A DNA stretch of 64,000 bases from Pteria penguin (GCA_035048485.1 CM068585.1:179001-243000); one strand, 5' to 3'. Shown: positions 51,239 to 62,290, counted from the stretch's first letter. The notes: a model not told the origin generated them from the sequence alone. A program made the numbers and translations.

Positions 51239-52516
51239 TATATGCTCAGTATCTAGTGGGTATTTTTATTTTGTTTTGTTTTGTTTTGTTTGGTTTCCCC
51301 CCCAATTTGTCAAGTGAAATCAATGTTTGGAAAGAATTTAGACAAATTTTGGGGAAAAACTCAACGTCGACAATGAAATTTTCATTGGAAAGGGTCCTAG
51401 TAACGGGCTTGATATGTAGGAAAAACTCCACTGGATACATTTTTGGTTTCAGATTTGCAAGGCTTATACAGATAATAGGATTGAAAACACTCAAATAATA
51501 AGAGTAAAACTCCAGATTTTTCACCAAAATGGCTAATTGTTATCAATCTCGCATTTGTATGAAAATCTCGAAATATTGACTTTGTTGAAGTCAACATGAT
51601 GCGAAAAAGCAACACTTATCGATACACTTTTTGATTACCTGACGCGAAACTCTTTTATAAGTCACGATGATCAAAGCAAATGATCATTTGGCCGAGTTTA
51701 AGAGCACTTTCAATTGAAAGTGTGTTTAGCCCTTCTGTTTAGATATCTTGTCTGAGACATGAAGCTGAGAGAGTAGTCGGGAAACGGAACGACGAAGTGG
51801 GAATAAGGGGAGGGAATTGGGAAGGGTAGTGGTTGGAACGTAGTGCAATCCATCAGGATGAAGGGGAGATGCTGATAAACCCTCCCTTTTGCAAAAGAGA
51901 TCTTTCTTTCCTCATTACTACATATCAGATATATGTTAATTCCATGAAGGACAGCTCTATAAAGAAAACTCTTCAAATCACGTGACAATTTCTTTCTTGT
52001 TATTTACTCTCGAATGAAGACATCGTATAAGCTTAGTCAGTTAAATGCACTTTGTTTAAACAGTATTTATTGTGAAAATATACATTAAGCATACAATATA
52101 TTATGTTAAGAATTTAGCAGCAAGTACGGAAATATACTCAAATTTAGCTCGCTCCTTGTGATGAACTATGAATATATATTGTTAGATTTGCAAGTTACCA
52201 CTTTTGTTTTCTTTTTTAAAGGTGCATGTACCATTTCATTTGGGAATTTTTTTTTTGTCCTTTAAATATTTGCGTAAAGTTAAGAGATCAATGTTTGGGA
52301 AGAATTTAGATAAATATGGAGAGAAAATATCATTTCGACAATATCCTTATAACGGACTTGATTTGGAGAAAAAACCCCACTGAATACTTAGCATATACAA
52401 TGGCGGATTTAAAGGGGGGACTCCTTATTTGCTACAGATTTGCAAGGCTTATACAGATATCAAAATTGAAAACACTTAAATGATAAGAGTAAAAGAGTAT
52501 AATAAGAAAAAAAAGT

Positions 52517-52531
52517 ACATATATATATATG

Positions 52532-52621
<90 letters not shown>
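52517..52621. repeat. (AT)n microsatellite
   Basis: About 50 AT dinucleotides with one GTATGT interruption near the left end. Confidence 0.97.
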
Positions 52622-52625
<4 letters not shown>

Positions 52626-53184
52626 ACTGTTAATATAAGAGATTACATTTCTACAGGATATTCAACATATTAATAATGGTCGTCAGAAAAAGAATATCAG
52701 TAAGTATTTCTTCTTTGCTACATATCGACCTCAACAAAGTCAATATTTCGAGATTTTCATACCAATACAAGTTTGATAACTCGATTTCGAAGAGAAATTA
52801 ACTTACTAAATCTCGAATTAGTATTTTTAAAAACAGTTAGTTAACATAAAATTCTCGTTAGTAGTATGTTTATTCCAACATTTCAAGAAAAAAAGTTGTC
52901 AATAATTCTTGATTTTCATGACAATGCGACCTTATTACGACGATTTATTTCAAAATTGAAATAAGGGAAATCGCATAAAGTTATCTTGACTAAAAGAAAA
53001 TCAACTAATTGTTTTATAGATGAGAAGTTGTCCTAAAGAACTCGTTTAAGGACAGTTTACGGTAACTTTTCGACTTCATTACGTCATCAAGTTTTATTAA
53101 TCTTGGCAAGTCAATTTTATTTTGTCATGATACCCTCTTACAGCACAACATCACCAGGCACCAAAACGTTTCAGTACCATAGAC

Positions 53185-56100
53185 ATTAAGTCGTAATAAC
53201 AAGATAGTATGTTGTTATAACGACACCCTGTATATGTCGTAATAACGAGATAACATGTCGTTATAACGACATCCCGTATATGTCGTAATGACGAGATAAT
53301 ATGCCGTTATAACGACATCCTGTATATGTCGTAATGACGAGATAATATGTCGTTATAACGACATTCTGTATATGTCGTAATAACGAGATAATATGTCGTT
53401 ATAACGTCATCCTGTATATGTCGTAATGACGAGATAATATGTCGTTATAACGACATCCTGTATATGTCGTAATGACGAGATAATATGTCGTTATAACGAC
53501 ATCCTGTATATGTCGTAATAACGAGATAATATGCCGTTATAACGACATCCTGCATATGTCGTATAACGAGATAATATGTCGTTATAACGACATCCTGTAT
53601 ATGTCGTAATAACAAGATAGTATGTCGTTATAATGACATCCTGTATATGTCGTAATAACAAGATAACATGTCGTTATAACGACATCCTGTATATGTCGAT
53701 ATGTCGTAATGGCGAGATAATATGTCGTTATAACGACATCCTGTATATGTCGTAATAACGAGATAATATGTCGTTATAACGACATCCTGTATATGTCGTA
53801 ATAACAAGATAGTATGTCGTTACAGCGACATCCTGTATATGTCGTAATAACGAGATAACATGTCGTTATAACGACATCTTGTGTATGTCGTAATAACGAG
53901 ATAATATGTCGTTATAACGACATCCTGTATATGCCGTAATAACGAGATAATATGTCGTTATAACGACATCCTGTATATGTCGTAATGACGAGATAATATG
54001 TCGTTATAACGACATCATGTATATGTCGTAATGACGAGATAATATGCCGTTATAACGACATCCTGTATATGTCGTAATAACGAGATAATATGCCGTTATA
54101 ACGACATCCTGTATATGTCGTAATAACGAGATAATATGTCGTTATAACGACATTCTGTATATGTCGTAATAACGAGATGATGTGTCGTTATAACGACATC
54201 CTGTATATGTCGTAATAACGAGATGATATGTCGTTATAACGTCATCCTGTATATGTCGTAATGACGAGATAATATGTCGTTATAACGACATCCTGTATAT
54301 GTCGTAATGACGAGATAATATGCCGTTATAACGACATCCTGCATATGTCGTAATAACGAGATAATATGTCGTTATAACGACATCCTGTATATGTCGTAAA
54401 GACGAGATAATATGTCGTTATAACGACATCCTGTATATGTCGATATGTCGTAATGGCGAGATAATATGTCGTTATAACGACATCCTGTATATGTCGTAAT
54501 AACGAGATAATATGTCGTTATAACGACATCCTGTATATGTCGTAATAACAAGATAGTATGTCGTTACAGCGACATCCTGTATATGTCGTAATAACGAGAT
54601 AACATGTCGTTATAACGACATCCTGTGTATGTCGTAATAACGAGATAATATGTCGTTATAACGACATCCTGTATATGTCGTAATAACGAGATAATATGCC
54701 GTTATAACGACATCCTGTATATGTCGTAATGACGAGATAATATGTCGTTATAACGACATCATGTAAATGTCGTAATGACGAGATAATATGCCGTTATAAC
54801 GACATCCTGTATATGTCGTAATAACGAGATAATATGTCGTTATAACGACATCCTGTATATGTCGTAATAACGAGATAATATGTCGTTATAACGACATCCT
54901 GTATATGTCGTAATAACGAGATGATATGTCGTTATAACGTCATCCTGTATATGTCGTAATGATGAGATAATATGTCGTTATAACGACATCCTGCATATGT
55001 CGTAATAACGAGATAATATGTCGTTATAACGACATTCTGTATATGTCGTAATAACGAGATAATATGTCGTTATAACGACATCCTGTCTATGTCGTAATGA
55101 CGAGATAATATGTCGTTATAACGACATCATGTAAATGTCGTAATGACGAGATAATATGCCGTTATAACGACATCCTGTATATGTCGTAATAACGAGATAA
55201 TATGTCGTTATAACGACATCCTGTGTATGTCGTAATAACGAGATAATATGTCGTTATAACGACATCCTGTATATGTCGTAATAACGAGATAATATGTCGT
55301 TATAACGACATCCTGTATATGTCGTAATGACGAGATAATATGTCGTTATAACGACATCATGTAAATGTCGTAATGACGAGATAATATGCCGTTATAACGA
55401 CATCCTGTATATGTCGTAATAACGAGATAATATGTCGTTATAACGACATCCTGTATATGTCGTAATAACGAGATAATATGTCGTTATAACGACATCCTGT
55501 ATATGTCGTAATAACGAGATGATATGTCGTTATAACGTCATCCTGTATATGTCGTAATGATGAGATAATATGTCGTTATAACGACATCCTGTATATGTCG
55601 TAATGACGAGATAATATGCCGTTATAACGACATCCTGCATATGTCGTAATAACGAGATAATATGTTGTTATAACGACATCCTGTATATGTCGTAAAGACG
55701 AGATAATATGTCGTTATAACGACATCCTGTAAATGTCGATATGTCGTAATGGCGAGATAATATGTCGTTATAACGACATCCTGTATATGTCGTAATAACG
55801 AGATAACATGTCGTTATAACGACATCCTGTGTATGTCGTAATAACGAGATAATATGTCGTTATAACGACATCCTGTATATGCCGTAATAACGAGATAATA
55901 TGTCGTTATAACGACATCCTGTATATGTCGTAATGACGAGATAATATGTCGTTATAACGACATCATGTAAATGTCGTAATGACGAGATAATATGCCGTTA
56001 TAACGACATCCTGTATATGTCGTAATAACGAGATAATATGCCGTTATAACGACATCCTGTATATGTCGTAATAACGAGATAATATGTCGTTATAACGACA

Positions 56101-56590
56101 TTCTGTATATGTCGTAATAACGAGATGATGTGACGTTATAACGACATCCTGTATATGTCGTAATGACGAGATAATATGTCGTTATAACGACATCCTGTAT
56201 ATGTCGTAATAACGAGATAATATGTTGTTATAACGACATCCTGTATATGTCGTAAAGACGAGATAATATGTCGTTATAACGACATCCTGTATATGTCGTA
56301 ATAACGAGATAATATGTCGTTATAACGACATCCTGTATATGTCGTAATAACGAGATGATATGTCGTTATAACGACATCTTGTATATGTCGTAATGACGAG
56401 ATAATATGCCGTTATAACGACATCCTGTATATGTCGCAATAACGAGATAATATGTCGTTATAACGACATCCTGTATATGTCATAATAACGAGATATGTCG
56501 TTATAACGACATCCTGTATATGTCGTTATAACGACATTTGCGGTATGTCATAGTAACGAGATATTAAGTCGTAGTAACGATAATGCATAT
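53185..56590. repeat. 46-bp palindromic satellite array
   Basis: About 74 copies of a 46-bp monomer composed of GTCGTAATAACGAGATAAT and the 18-bp perfect palindrome ATGTCGTTATAACGACAT. Variants (AATGACGAG, AATAACAAG, GCCGTTATAACG, GTTACAGCGAC) recur in a fixed order, showing larger repeated blocks. Every monomer could extrude a small cruciform. It directly adjoins the right arm of the inverted repeat ending at 53174. Confidence 0.97.
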
Positions 56591-57070
56591 GATGGGTAAC
56601 TCTTTGTCCGGATCATAATCTTTTACTCCTTGTATTGATTTGAATATTTTACAGAATTGTTGCCTAGGACCCGAGAGTGTGTCATGACTTTAAACAACAT
56701 GATATCTGCAAGGTCAAGGTCACAATACATATGATTGGGAAATCATTGTCTGACCCATGACATTTTGTCCAATGCATGGATAGAAAAACTATTTCACAGA
56801 ATATTTGAATCAAGGTCATATCTGCTAAATCAAGGTCACAATGCATATGATGGTTAAATATTTGTCCGGACCATAACTTTTTATTTCCCTCATGGATTTG
56901 AATATTTTACAGGATTGTTGCAATGGACGCAACCTCGGGCCAATATCATATATACAAGTTAAAGGTCACAATGATTATGTATGATAAATCCTTGTCCGGA
57001 CCTTAACTTTCTACTGCCTGCATTGATTTGAATAATAATTATTTTACCAAAATTAGGCCCAGGTACCAAA
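56591..57070. repeat. Pearl-like tandem block, copy 2
   Basis: About four units share TTGTCCGGACCATAACTTTT, TTTGAATATTTTACAG and AAGGTCACAATGCATATGAT. They are related to the block at 38450-38850. Confidence 0.7.
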
Positions 57071-57332
57071 CGTCTGCCGTGAATTTGAACCAATGATAAA
57101 TTTAATGATTAGTATTATCTTTCAAGGGTTTCACCTCTTCTATGAAATTGAGTGAAAAATTAAGGGAGGGGCAGTTTTAAAGTCCTAAATAAGGGGGAAG
57201 GGTAATGGAAATTTCTCCATACATGTATATACACTAAACCTCTCCTCAAATTAAGCGACGGGCGAATTATGCAGTGTTAGGCATGGCACTTGTTTATATT
57301 AATAAAGACTATATAACTTGATGTTCTTGATA
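57071..57332. other. Interval with a SINE-body fragment
   Basis: AATTAAGCGACGGGCGAATT at about 57251 matches the body of the SINE at 38935-39125. The rest is unassigned. Confidence 0.5.
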
Positions 57333-57650
57333 TATGATCTCAGATTTATCTAATTCATATGATCTTAGATTTATCTAATTCATATGATCTTAGATTTATC
57401 TAATTCATATGATATCAGATTCATCTTATTCATATGATCTCAGATTTATTTAATTCATATGATCTCAGTTTACCTTATTTATATGATCTCAGATTTACTT
57501 AATTCATATGATCTCAGATTTATTTATTTCATATGATCTCAGATTTATCTAATTCATATGATCTCAGATTTATCTAATTCATATGATCTCCTAATTCATA
57601 TTATCTCAGATTTATCTAATTCAAATGATCTCAGATTTATCTAATTCATA
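57333..57650. repeat. 25-bp tandem repeat array just upstream of the gene
   Basis: About 13 copies of a unit containing CATATGATCTCAGATTTAT and CTAATT. The array ends within a few bases of the splice acceptor. Confidence 0.93.
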
Positions 57651-57664
57651 TGTGTGTCTTTCAG
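57651..57664 (+). promoter_or_regulatory. Predicted 3' splice acceptor of the DUF229 gene
   Basis: A pyrimidine-rich TGTGTGTCTTTCAG ends at 57664, 94 bases before the ATG. An in-frame stop (TGA 57746-57748) lies between it and the ATG, so any upstream exon would be non-coding. Confidence 0.5.
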
Positions 57665-57757
57665 ATAACTTGTCATCGTTGGGGCCAACGAGGCGAATGA
57701 TGCAAATGAATTGAACATTCCCTTAATTTCATCGTGAATTACACCTGAGGTATTGCC

Positions 57758-59806
57758 ATGAAGATACCTTTTAAACAATTCTTCAGTATATTTTGCATCA
57801 ATAAAGTTTACAAATTCACCACATGCCACCACCCAAGAGTCAATAGCCATGGAAACAGCAGCTGCATGCGCGTCATTAAAGTTGCGTTGATACTAGTTTG
57901 TTCGATTATGTTCCTCTATAAATTCACTACAACATATGTAAAGCCTATCCGCTATATCTACCTCCATCGTCATTTAAACGTTGAATGTATTCTACCTAAT
58001 CCGGATCCTTTTGATCAATCTGTTTCTAGCTTTTATTGGCAACCAAAACCTATCCAATGTTCCGAACCTTTGGATATTGTATATGTTGACAACAATGGCT
58101 ACCTTTGTCAAAATACAACTACATTGCGCAGATTTGGAATTAAAGGGTTACATTGTACTTATGCAAATGTGAAAAGAATTGAAGACCAAAGTGTTGAATT
58201 TTCACAGGATATTTCTGTTTCGCTACCTGCGTACATCCCAGCTGATTTCTTCCGAGTTATCTGCAAAGATCATAAATATAAAACAATTGAAGATGTTTTA
58301 CTCGAAAACATAAACTACAAAGCATTGTTAAAAGTGAAAAAGATTGAAGATGAAAACATGGAACAAATGAGTATATTCATGTTTGGGTTCGACTCTTTGT
58401 CTAGACTGGCAGCAGAACGTTCATTGCCTAAAACAATGAAATTTATGCGCGAAGAACTCGGTGCGTATGTTTTCAAAGGACATACAAAAGTAGGCGAAAA
58501 TACATATCCAAACCTTGTGCCTTTATTGACAGGCAAGCCAGCTTATTCTGAAGAACTACCAAAGTATGAATTTTTAACCGAGTTTATAGATGATGTTGGG
58601 TTTCCGCTGATCTATAAAAACTTTACGTCTGCGAGGTATGTCACATTCAATGCCGAAGATTTGCCGGAATTTGGCATGTTCAACTACCTCCAAAGAGGAT
58701 TCCGAAATCCCCCAGTTGATCATTACATGCGTCCCGCGTTTCTTGCAATGGAAAAGTTGAAGCCAATTGCAACCAATCTCGATAAAGTGTTTCTGTTCCT
58801 TGAAAATAAAAACATAAATCTAAAGCCAACGTCATCATTATGCTATGGTTATCGTCCGAAGCACAAAATTCTTATCGATTATTATAAACGATTCATTCAA
58901 TCTTATAAGAAGAAAAGAAGATTTTCCTTCTCTTGGTTAACAGAGATAGGCCATGATTATGTCAGTATGTTACAGTTAGCAGACGAAGACACCATGCAAT
59001 TTTTTAAATGGATGCAGACGAACGGTCATCTAAATAATACAGTGTTGATATTGCTTGGAGATCACGGTGCTCGCATAGAAGCCATAAGGAACACTGTTGT
59101 AGGTAGAATTGAGGATAAGATGCCGTTATTGAGTATCGCCATCCCCCAGGGAATGAAGGAAAAATACCCTCATATACACCGCAATCTACAGATCAACACC
59201 GAGCGTTTAACTTCACCTTACGACGTACATGAATTCCTCGATGATATCCTGCTCAGGAGATTTGGAAACCAACCGTCCTTACTGAACGTCACTACCTTGC
59301 CTAGAGGTATTAGTTTGTCCAGAGAGATTCCGAAGCGCCGTTCTTGCTTTGACGCCTCTATTCCTGAGAATTATTGTGCGTGTTATTCCGCAAAACCACT
59401 TCCGTTAAGCGACCCTGTGTTACCTCTTATAGCACAGTTTGTTATTGATAAATTAAATAATTATTTAAAAGATCTCAGCAAGTATTGTGCTAAACTTTCT
59501 TTGTCGAGAGTTATTGAAGCTAGTACACTATCGACAGGATTAGAGAGAGTACCTAAAGATGAAGAATTCACTTTTAGAAAATATTTCAGTAAACCCTCCA
59601 TAGACGAGGAGCTCAGGTATATGATAGAAATAGAAACTGTTCCCGGACATGGATTGTTCGAAGCGACTGTTAGTAAATGGAATGATGTTTCTTTCAAACT
59701 TCTTGGTGATATAAGTAGAACGAATAGGTATGGTAACCAGTCCATCTGTATTAGTGACAGAGTACTACGTCAGTACTGCTACTGTTCACATAACAACCAA
59801 ATATGA
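57758..59806 (+). CDS. DUF229 family membrane protein (sulfatase-like fold), 682 aa, single coding exon
   Basis: The protein belongs to the DUF229 family (Pfam PF02995), in the alkaline phosphatase/sulfatase superfamily; its substrate is unknown. Residues 38-56 form one hydrophobic segment after a basic stretch, giving a type II membrane protein with a ~37-residue cytoplasmic tail. The large remainder is predicted in the secretory lumen or outside the cell. Family motifs in order are FGFDSLSR (209-216), GENTYPNLVPLLTG (246-259), FSWLTEIGHDY (391-401) and LLGDHGAR (432-439). The GDHG motif and the conserved Asp/Thr are the likely metal-site residues by analogy with sulfatases. Cysteines occur in pairs near the C-terminus (CACY, CYC). 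Possible N-glycosylation sites are N119, N288, N426, N510 and N660. The first ATG has G at -3 and an in-frame stop just upstream; Met37 (57866) is an alternative start in weak context. The length is normal for the family, the frame is intact, and there are no introns in the coding part. Confidence 0.93.
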   Translation: MKIPFKQFFSIFCINKVYKFTTCHHPRVNSHGNSSCMRVIKVALILVCSIMFLYKFTTTYVKPIRYIYLHRHLNVECILPNPDPFDQSVSSFYWQPKPIQCSEPLDIVYVDNNGYLCQNTTTLRRFGIKGLHCTYANVKRIEDQSVEFSQDISVSLPAYIPADFFRVICKDHKYKTIEDVLLENINYKALLKVKKIEDENMEQMSIFMFGFDSLSRLAAERSLPKTMKFMREELGAYVFKGHTKVGENTYPNLVPLLTGKPAYSEELPKYEFLTEFIDDVGFPLIYKNFTSARYVTFNAEDLPEFGMFNYLQRGFRNPPVDHYMRPAFLAMEKLKPIATNLDKVFLFLENKNINLKPTSSLCYGYRPKHKILIDYYKRFIQSYKKKRRFSFSWLTEIGHDYVSMLQLADEDTMQFFKWMQTNGHLNNTVLILLGDHGARIEAIRNTVVGRIEDKMPLLSIAIPQGMKEKYPHIHRNLQINTERLTSPYDVHEFLDDILLRRFGNQPSLLNVTTLPRGISLSREIPKRRSCFDASIPENYCACYSAKPLPLSDPVLPLIAQFVIDKLNNYLKDLSKYCAKLSLSRVIEASTLSTGLERVPKDEEFTFRKYFSKPSIDEELRYMIEIETVPGHGLFEATVSKWNDVSFKLLGDISRTNRYGNQSICISDRVLRQYCYCSHNNQI

Positions 59807-59933
59807 TTTTCAATAACCATAGTCCAACGTTTTGTAGAAAAATTTGACCATATTTTTGTATTTTAATATTTATATTATTATACCATATTTCTATCATTCG
59901 ATTCAGCACTCCTAAAACATACAGTTGCAAGTC

Positions 59934-59935
<2 letters not shown>
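59807..59935 (+). other. Presumed 3' untranslated region of the DUF229 gene
   Basis: No AATAAA is seen before the AT microsatellite. At 59838-59868 the sequence GAAAAATTTGACCATAT resembles the arm of the hairpin at 60272-60529, so a repeat end may overlap the transcript's tail. Confidence 0.4.

Positions 59936-60026
<91 letters not shown>
59936..60026. repeat. (AT)n microsatellite
   Basis: About 43 AT dinucleotides. The YIYIYI frames are artefacts. Confidence 0.97.
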
Positions 60027-60029
<3 letters not shown>

Positions 60030-60262
60030 CACAAGTAAGAAATATAACAACAACGTTCACTATTCAAAAATGTCGGATCAACCGTGGGTCAATGCAAGTC
60101 GCTAAAGATACTTATGAATAGTGAATGTTGTTACAATTTCCTTTTTTTGTGCTTTTATATATATATATATATATAAAAGCACAAGTAGGAAATATAACAA
60201 CAACGTTCACTATTCAAAAATGTCGGATCAACCGAGGGTCAATGCAAGTCGCTAAAGAATAA
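60023..60262. mobile_element. Small foldback and partial second copy
   Basis: TAAAAGCACAAGTAAGAAAT at 60025 is inverted at about 60120-60160 (ending TTGTGCTTTTATA), giving ~46-bp arms around a loop. The left half recurs at 60174-60257 with shared AATGTCGGATCAACCG. Confidence 0.8.
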
Positions 60263-60271
60263 GAGGTCAAA

Positions 60272-60529
60272 TATAAAATCACAAGAAAGCGACAAACGAC
60301 ACTAAAATAAAAAAAATATGGTCAAATTTTCGAGGCGATCTGCCCCTTCCTCAGGACAAAACAATATAAAAAACCACATGAATAGAAATATGAGAGAAGA
60401 AAAGAAAAATATTTCTATTCATGTAGTTTTTTATATTGTTTTGTCCTGAGGAAGGGGCAGATCGCCTCGAAAATTTGACCATAATTTTTTTTATTTTAGT
60501 GTCGTTTGTTGCTTTCTTGTGCTTTTATA
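60272..60529. mobile_element. Near-perfect 120-bp-arm hairpin element
   Basis: The left arm (60272-60391) and right arm (60409-60529) are reverse complements with few differences, around a 17-base purine-rich loop. The shared inner motif is CTGAGGAAGGGGCAGATCGC. The outer ends read ATAAAATCACAAGAAAGC and TTGTGCTTTTATA. There is no coding capacity. Confidence 0.9.
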
Positions 60530-60859
60530 CATTCCTTACGACGAGAAAAATAAAACAAAAACCCCAAAAAACTAAGATTCAGATCATGACGATTATATGT
60601 TAAAAGTGCCTTAATTCACGTCATAAAATGTGTCCGTTTGATAAATAAAAAGGTATTAAGCAACGCACGAGTCCGGTGTCGCCATCTTGTAAATGAAAGA
60701 ATTCTGGTATGGCGTTAAATAAACGAAGAGCATGATCAAATATCAGTCTTCAATCTCGGTGTGTCTATCTAGAATGAAGTCTCAGAACTATCTAAAGAGC
60801 TACTTTAGATATCACTGTAACCCCTCGCTTGTTCTCATTGCTAGATCTCAGTTTTGCCT
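60530..60859. other. Intergenic DNA, nothing recognised
   Basis: AT-rich on the left. No gene is seen. Confidence 0.45.
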
Positions 60860-62290
60860 CCATCGAGATTCCAATGACAAAAGCGCAGCGCTGGATCCTA
60901 ATGCAGCGTCTCGTTACTATCATGGGTCTCGATAGATGTATAGACTTAAAGCACTCGTAATCACTGGATCCCAATGCAGCATTTCATTTTATCAGTGGTC
61001 TCCGTATCCGAATATACTTCAAGCACTCGTTATCGCTTTTTTATCTATGCCAAGCCGGTGTGGCCTAGTGGTATCGCGCTGGACTCCTGATCGGGAGGCT
61101 GGGGTTTGAGTCCCGCTCTGGTCATGCTAGTGTTCCGTCTATCGGATGAGACAGTAAAAACGGAGGACCCGTGTCGTGGTATTCATGGCACGTTAAAGAT
61201 CCCTCACTGCTTCGGGTGGATCCGTTGCAAAGGTCAAAATTTGTATGCCCCACATCAGGCAGATGCCGTCACCATATACGTGAAATATTCGTGGTGTGAC
61301 GTTAAACAAAAATTAATCAATCAATCATTTTTACCTATGCCAGGGGTTTCGATGACTGACGGAAACAAAGGCAGAACACTGGTATTCACTGTCGCCTATC
61401 ACCTCAGTCAAGGGTATCGGTGACCGTCTTAAACAAAGCGCACCATATTAGCTTAGTGACATCTGTCGCTTCTGTCAGTGGTGTTGGTAACCGTCTGAAA
61501 CTAAAGCGAAACGTTAACGCTAACTTGCGTGTTTCTTCTGTCAAGGGTACCGATTGTCAGTTGGAACTGCGGCGAAACACTAGCACTAATTATAGCCTCT
61601 CATCTCTGTAAGGTGTCTCCGTGGCAAACTGGGACTGAAGCAAAGCGTTGTCGTTAACTGTCGTTTGTAACCTCTGTCAAGGTTTTAGTGGCCAGCTGGA
61701 TCTAGATTAGGGCGCTAATGTTGTCACCTCTAACCTATGTCAGGGATCATGGTGGCCAGATGGGACTAAAGCAAGGCGCCAGTGTTGTCACCTCTTATCT
61801 CTGTAAGGGTCTTGGTGGCCAGCTAGAACTAAAGCAAGGCGCTAATGTTATCACCTCTAACCTTTGTTTGAGGTCTTAGTGGTCAACTGAAACTAAAGCA
61901 AGGCGCTAATATTATCAACCTATGACAGGAGTCTTGGTGGCCAGCTAGAACTATAGGAAGGCGCTAATGTTGTCACATATAACCTCTGCATGGGGTCTTG
62001 GTGGCCAGCTAGAACTAAAGCAAGGCGCTAGTGTTATCACCTCTAATCTATGAATTGGGTCATGGTGGCCAGCTGAAACTAAAGCAAAGCGCTAGTGTTG
62101 TCACCGCTAACCTGCGTTAGGGATCTTAGTTGCTTGCTGGAACTAAATCACTAACGCTAAATATCGCTTGTCATTTCGTTGACGGATATCGGTATTGGAA
62201 GTAAAGCAAAACTCTAGCATTGGCTGTAACCTCTCATCTTTTAGTCCGATGTGTCAGCGGTTGGTTCTCTTGACTTTGATAGGTGAAAAT
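60860..62290. repeat. ~62-bp degenerate tandem array, split by a SINE
   Basis: The clearest units (61690-62110) contain CTTGGTGGCCAGCTAGAACT and AAAGCAAGGCGCTAATGTT. More diverged units extend on both sides of the SINE at 61053-61327. Short open frames here are array artefacts. Confidence 0.85.
61053..61327 (+). mobile_element. tRNA-headed SINE, copy 4
   Basis: The head AGCCGGTGTGGCCTAGTGGT (A box) and GGGTTTGAGTCCCGC (B box) is followed by the common body and the tail TTAAACAAAAATTAATCAA. Flanks TTTTTATCTATGCCA and TTTTTACCTATGCCA (61038-61052, 61328-61342) are a 15-bp target duplication with one mismatch. Confidence 0.93.

Larger units (their letters stand above)
50422..53174. mobile_element. 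Second large inverted-repeat element
   Basis: The left arm (about 50422-51020) and right arm (about 52618-53174) are diverged reverse complements. Examples are AATATCCTGTATAGATGTA on the left against TACATTTCTACAGGATATT on the right, and TTAAACGAGTTCTTT against AAAGAACTCGTTTAA. The interior holds a MITE-like segment, two direct copies of a ~220-bp stretch (about 51300-51520 and 52270-52500) sharing CAGATTTGCAAGGCTTATAC, and an AT microsatellite. No transposase is visible. Confidence 0.8.

Noticed and set aside
53185..56590. CRISPR array or bacterial origin in the palindromic repeats
   Set aside because: The intervals between palindromes are themselves repeated, not unique spacers, and the surroundings are animal DNA.
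57641..57850. Minus-strand 69-codon frame at the start of the DUF229 gene
   Set aside because: It is antisense to the N-terminal coding part and shows no motif.
59751..60060. Frames rich in YIYIYI at the AT tracts (also at 23366-23645)
   Set aside because: These are translated dinucleotide repeats.
60446..60472. Hammerhead ribozyme-like core (CTGAGGA, a GGGGC/GCCTC stem, GAAA) in the hairpin arm
   Set aside because: An extra A separates the first core from the stem, and no convincing stem III or cleavage triplet follows. The match may be only a distant relic or chance.
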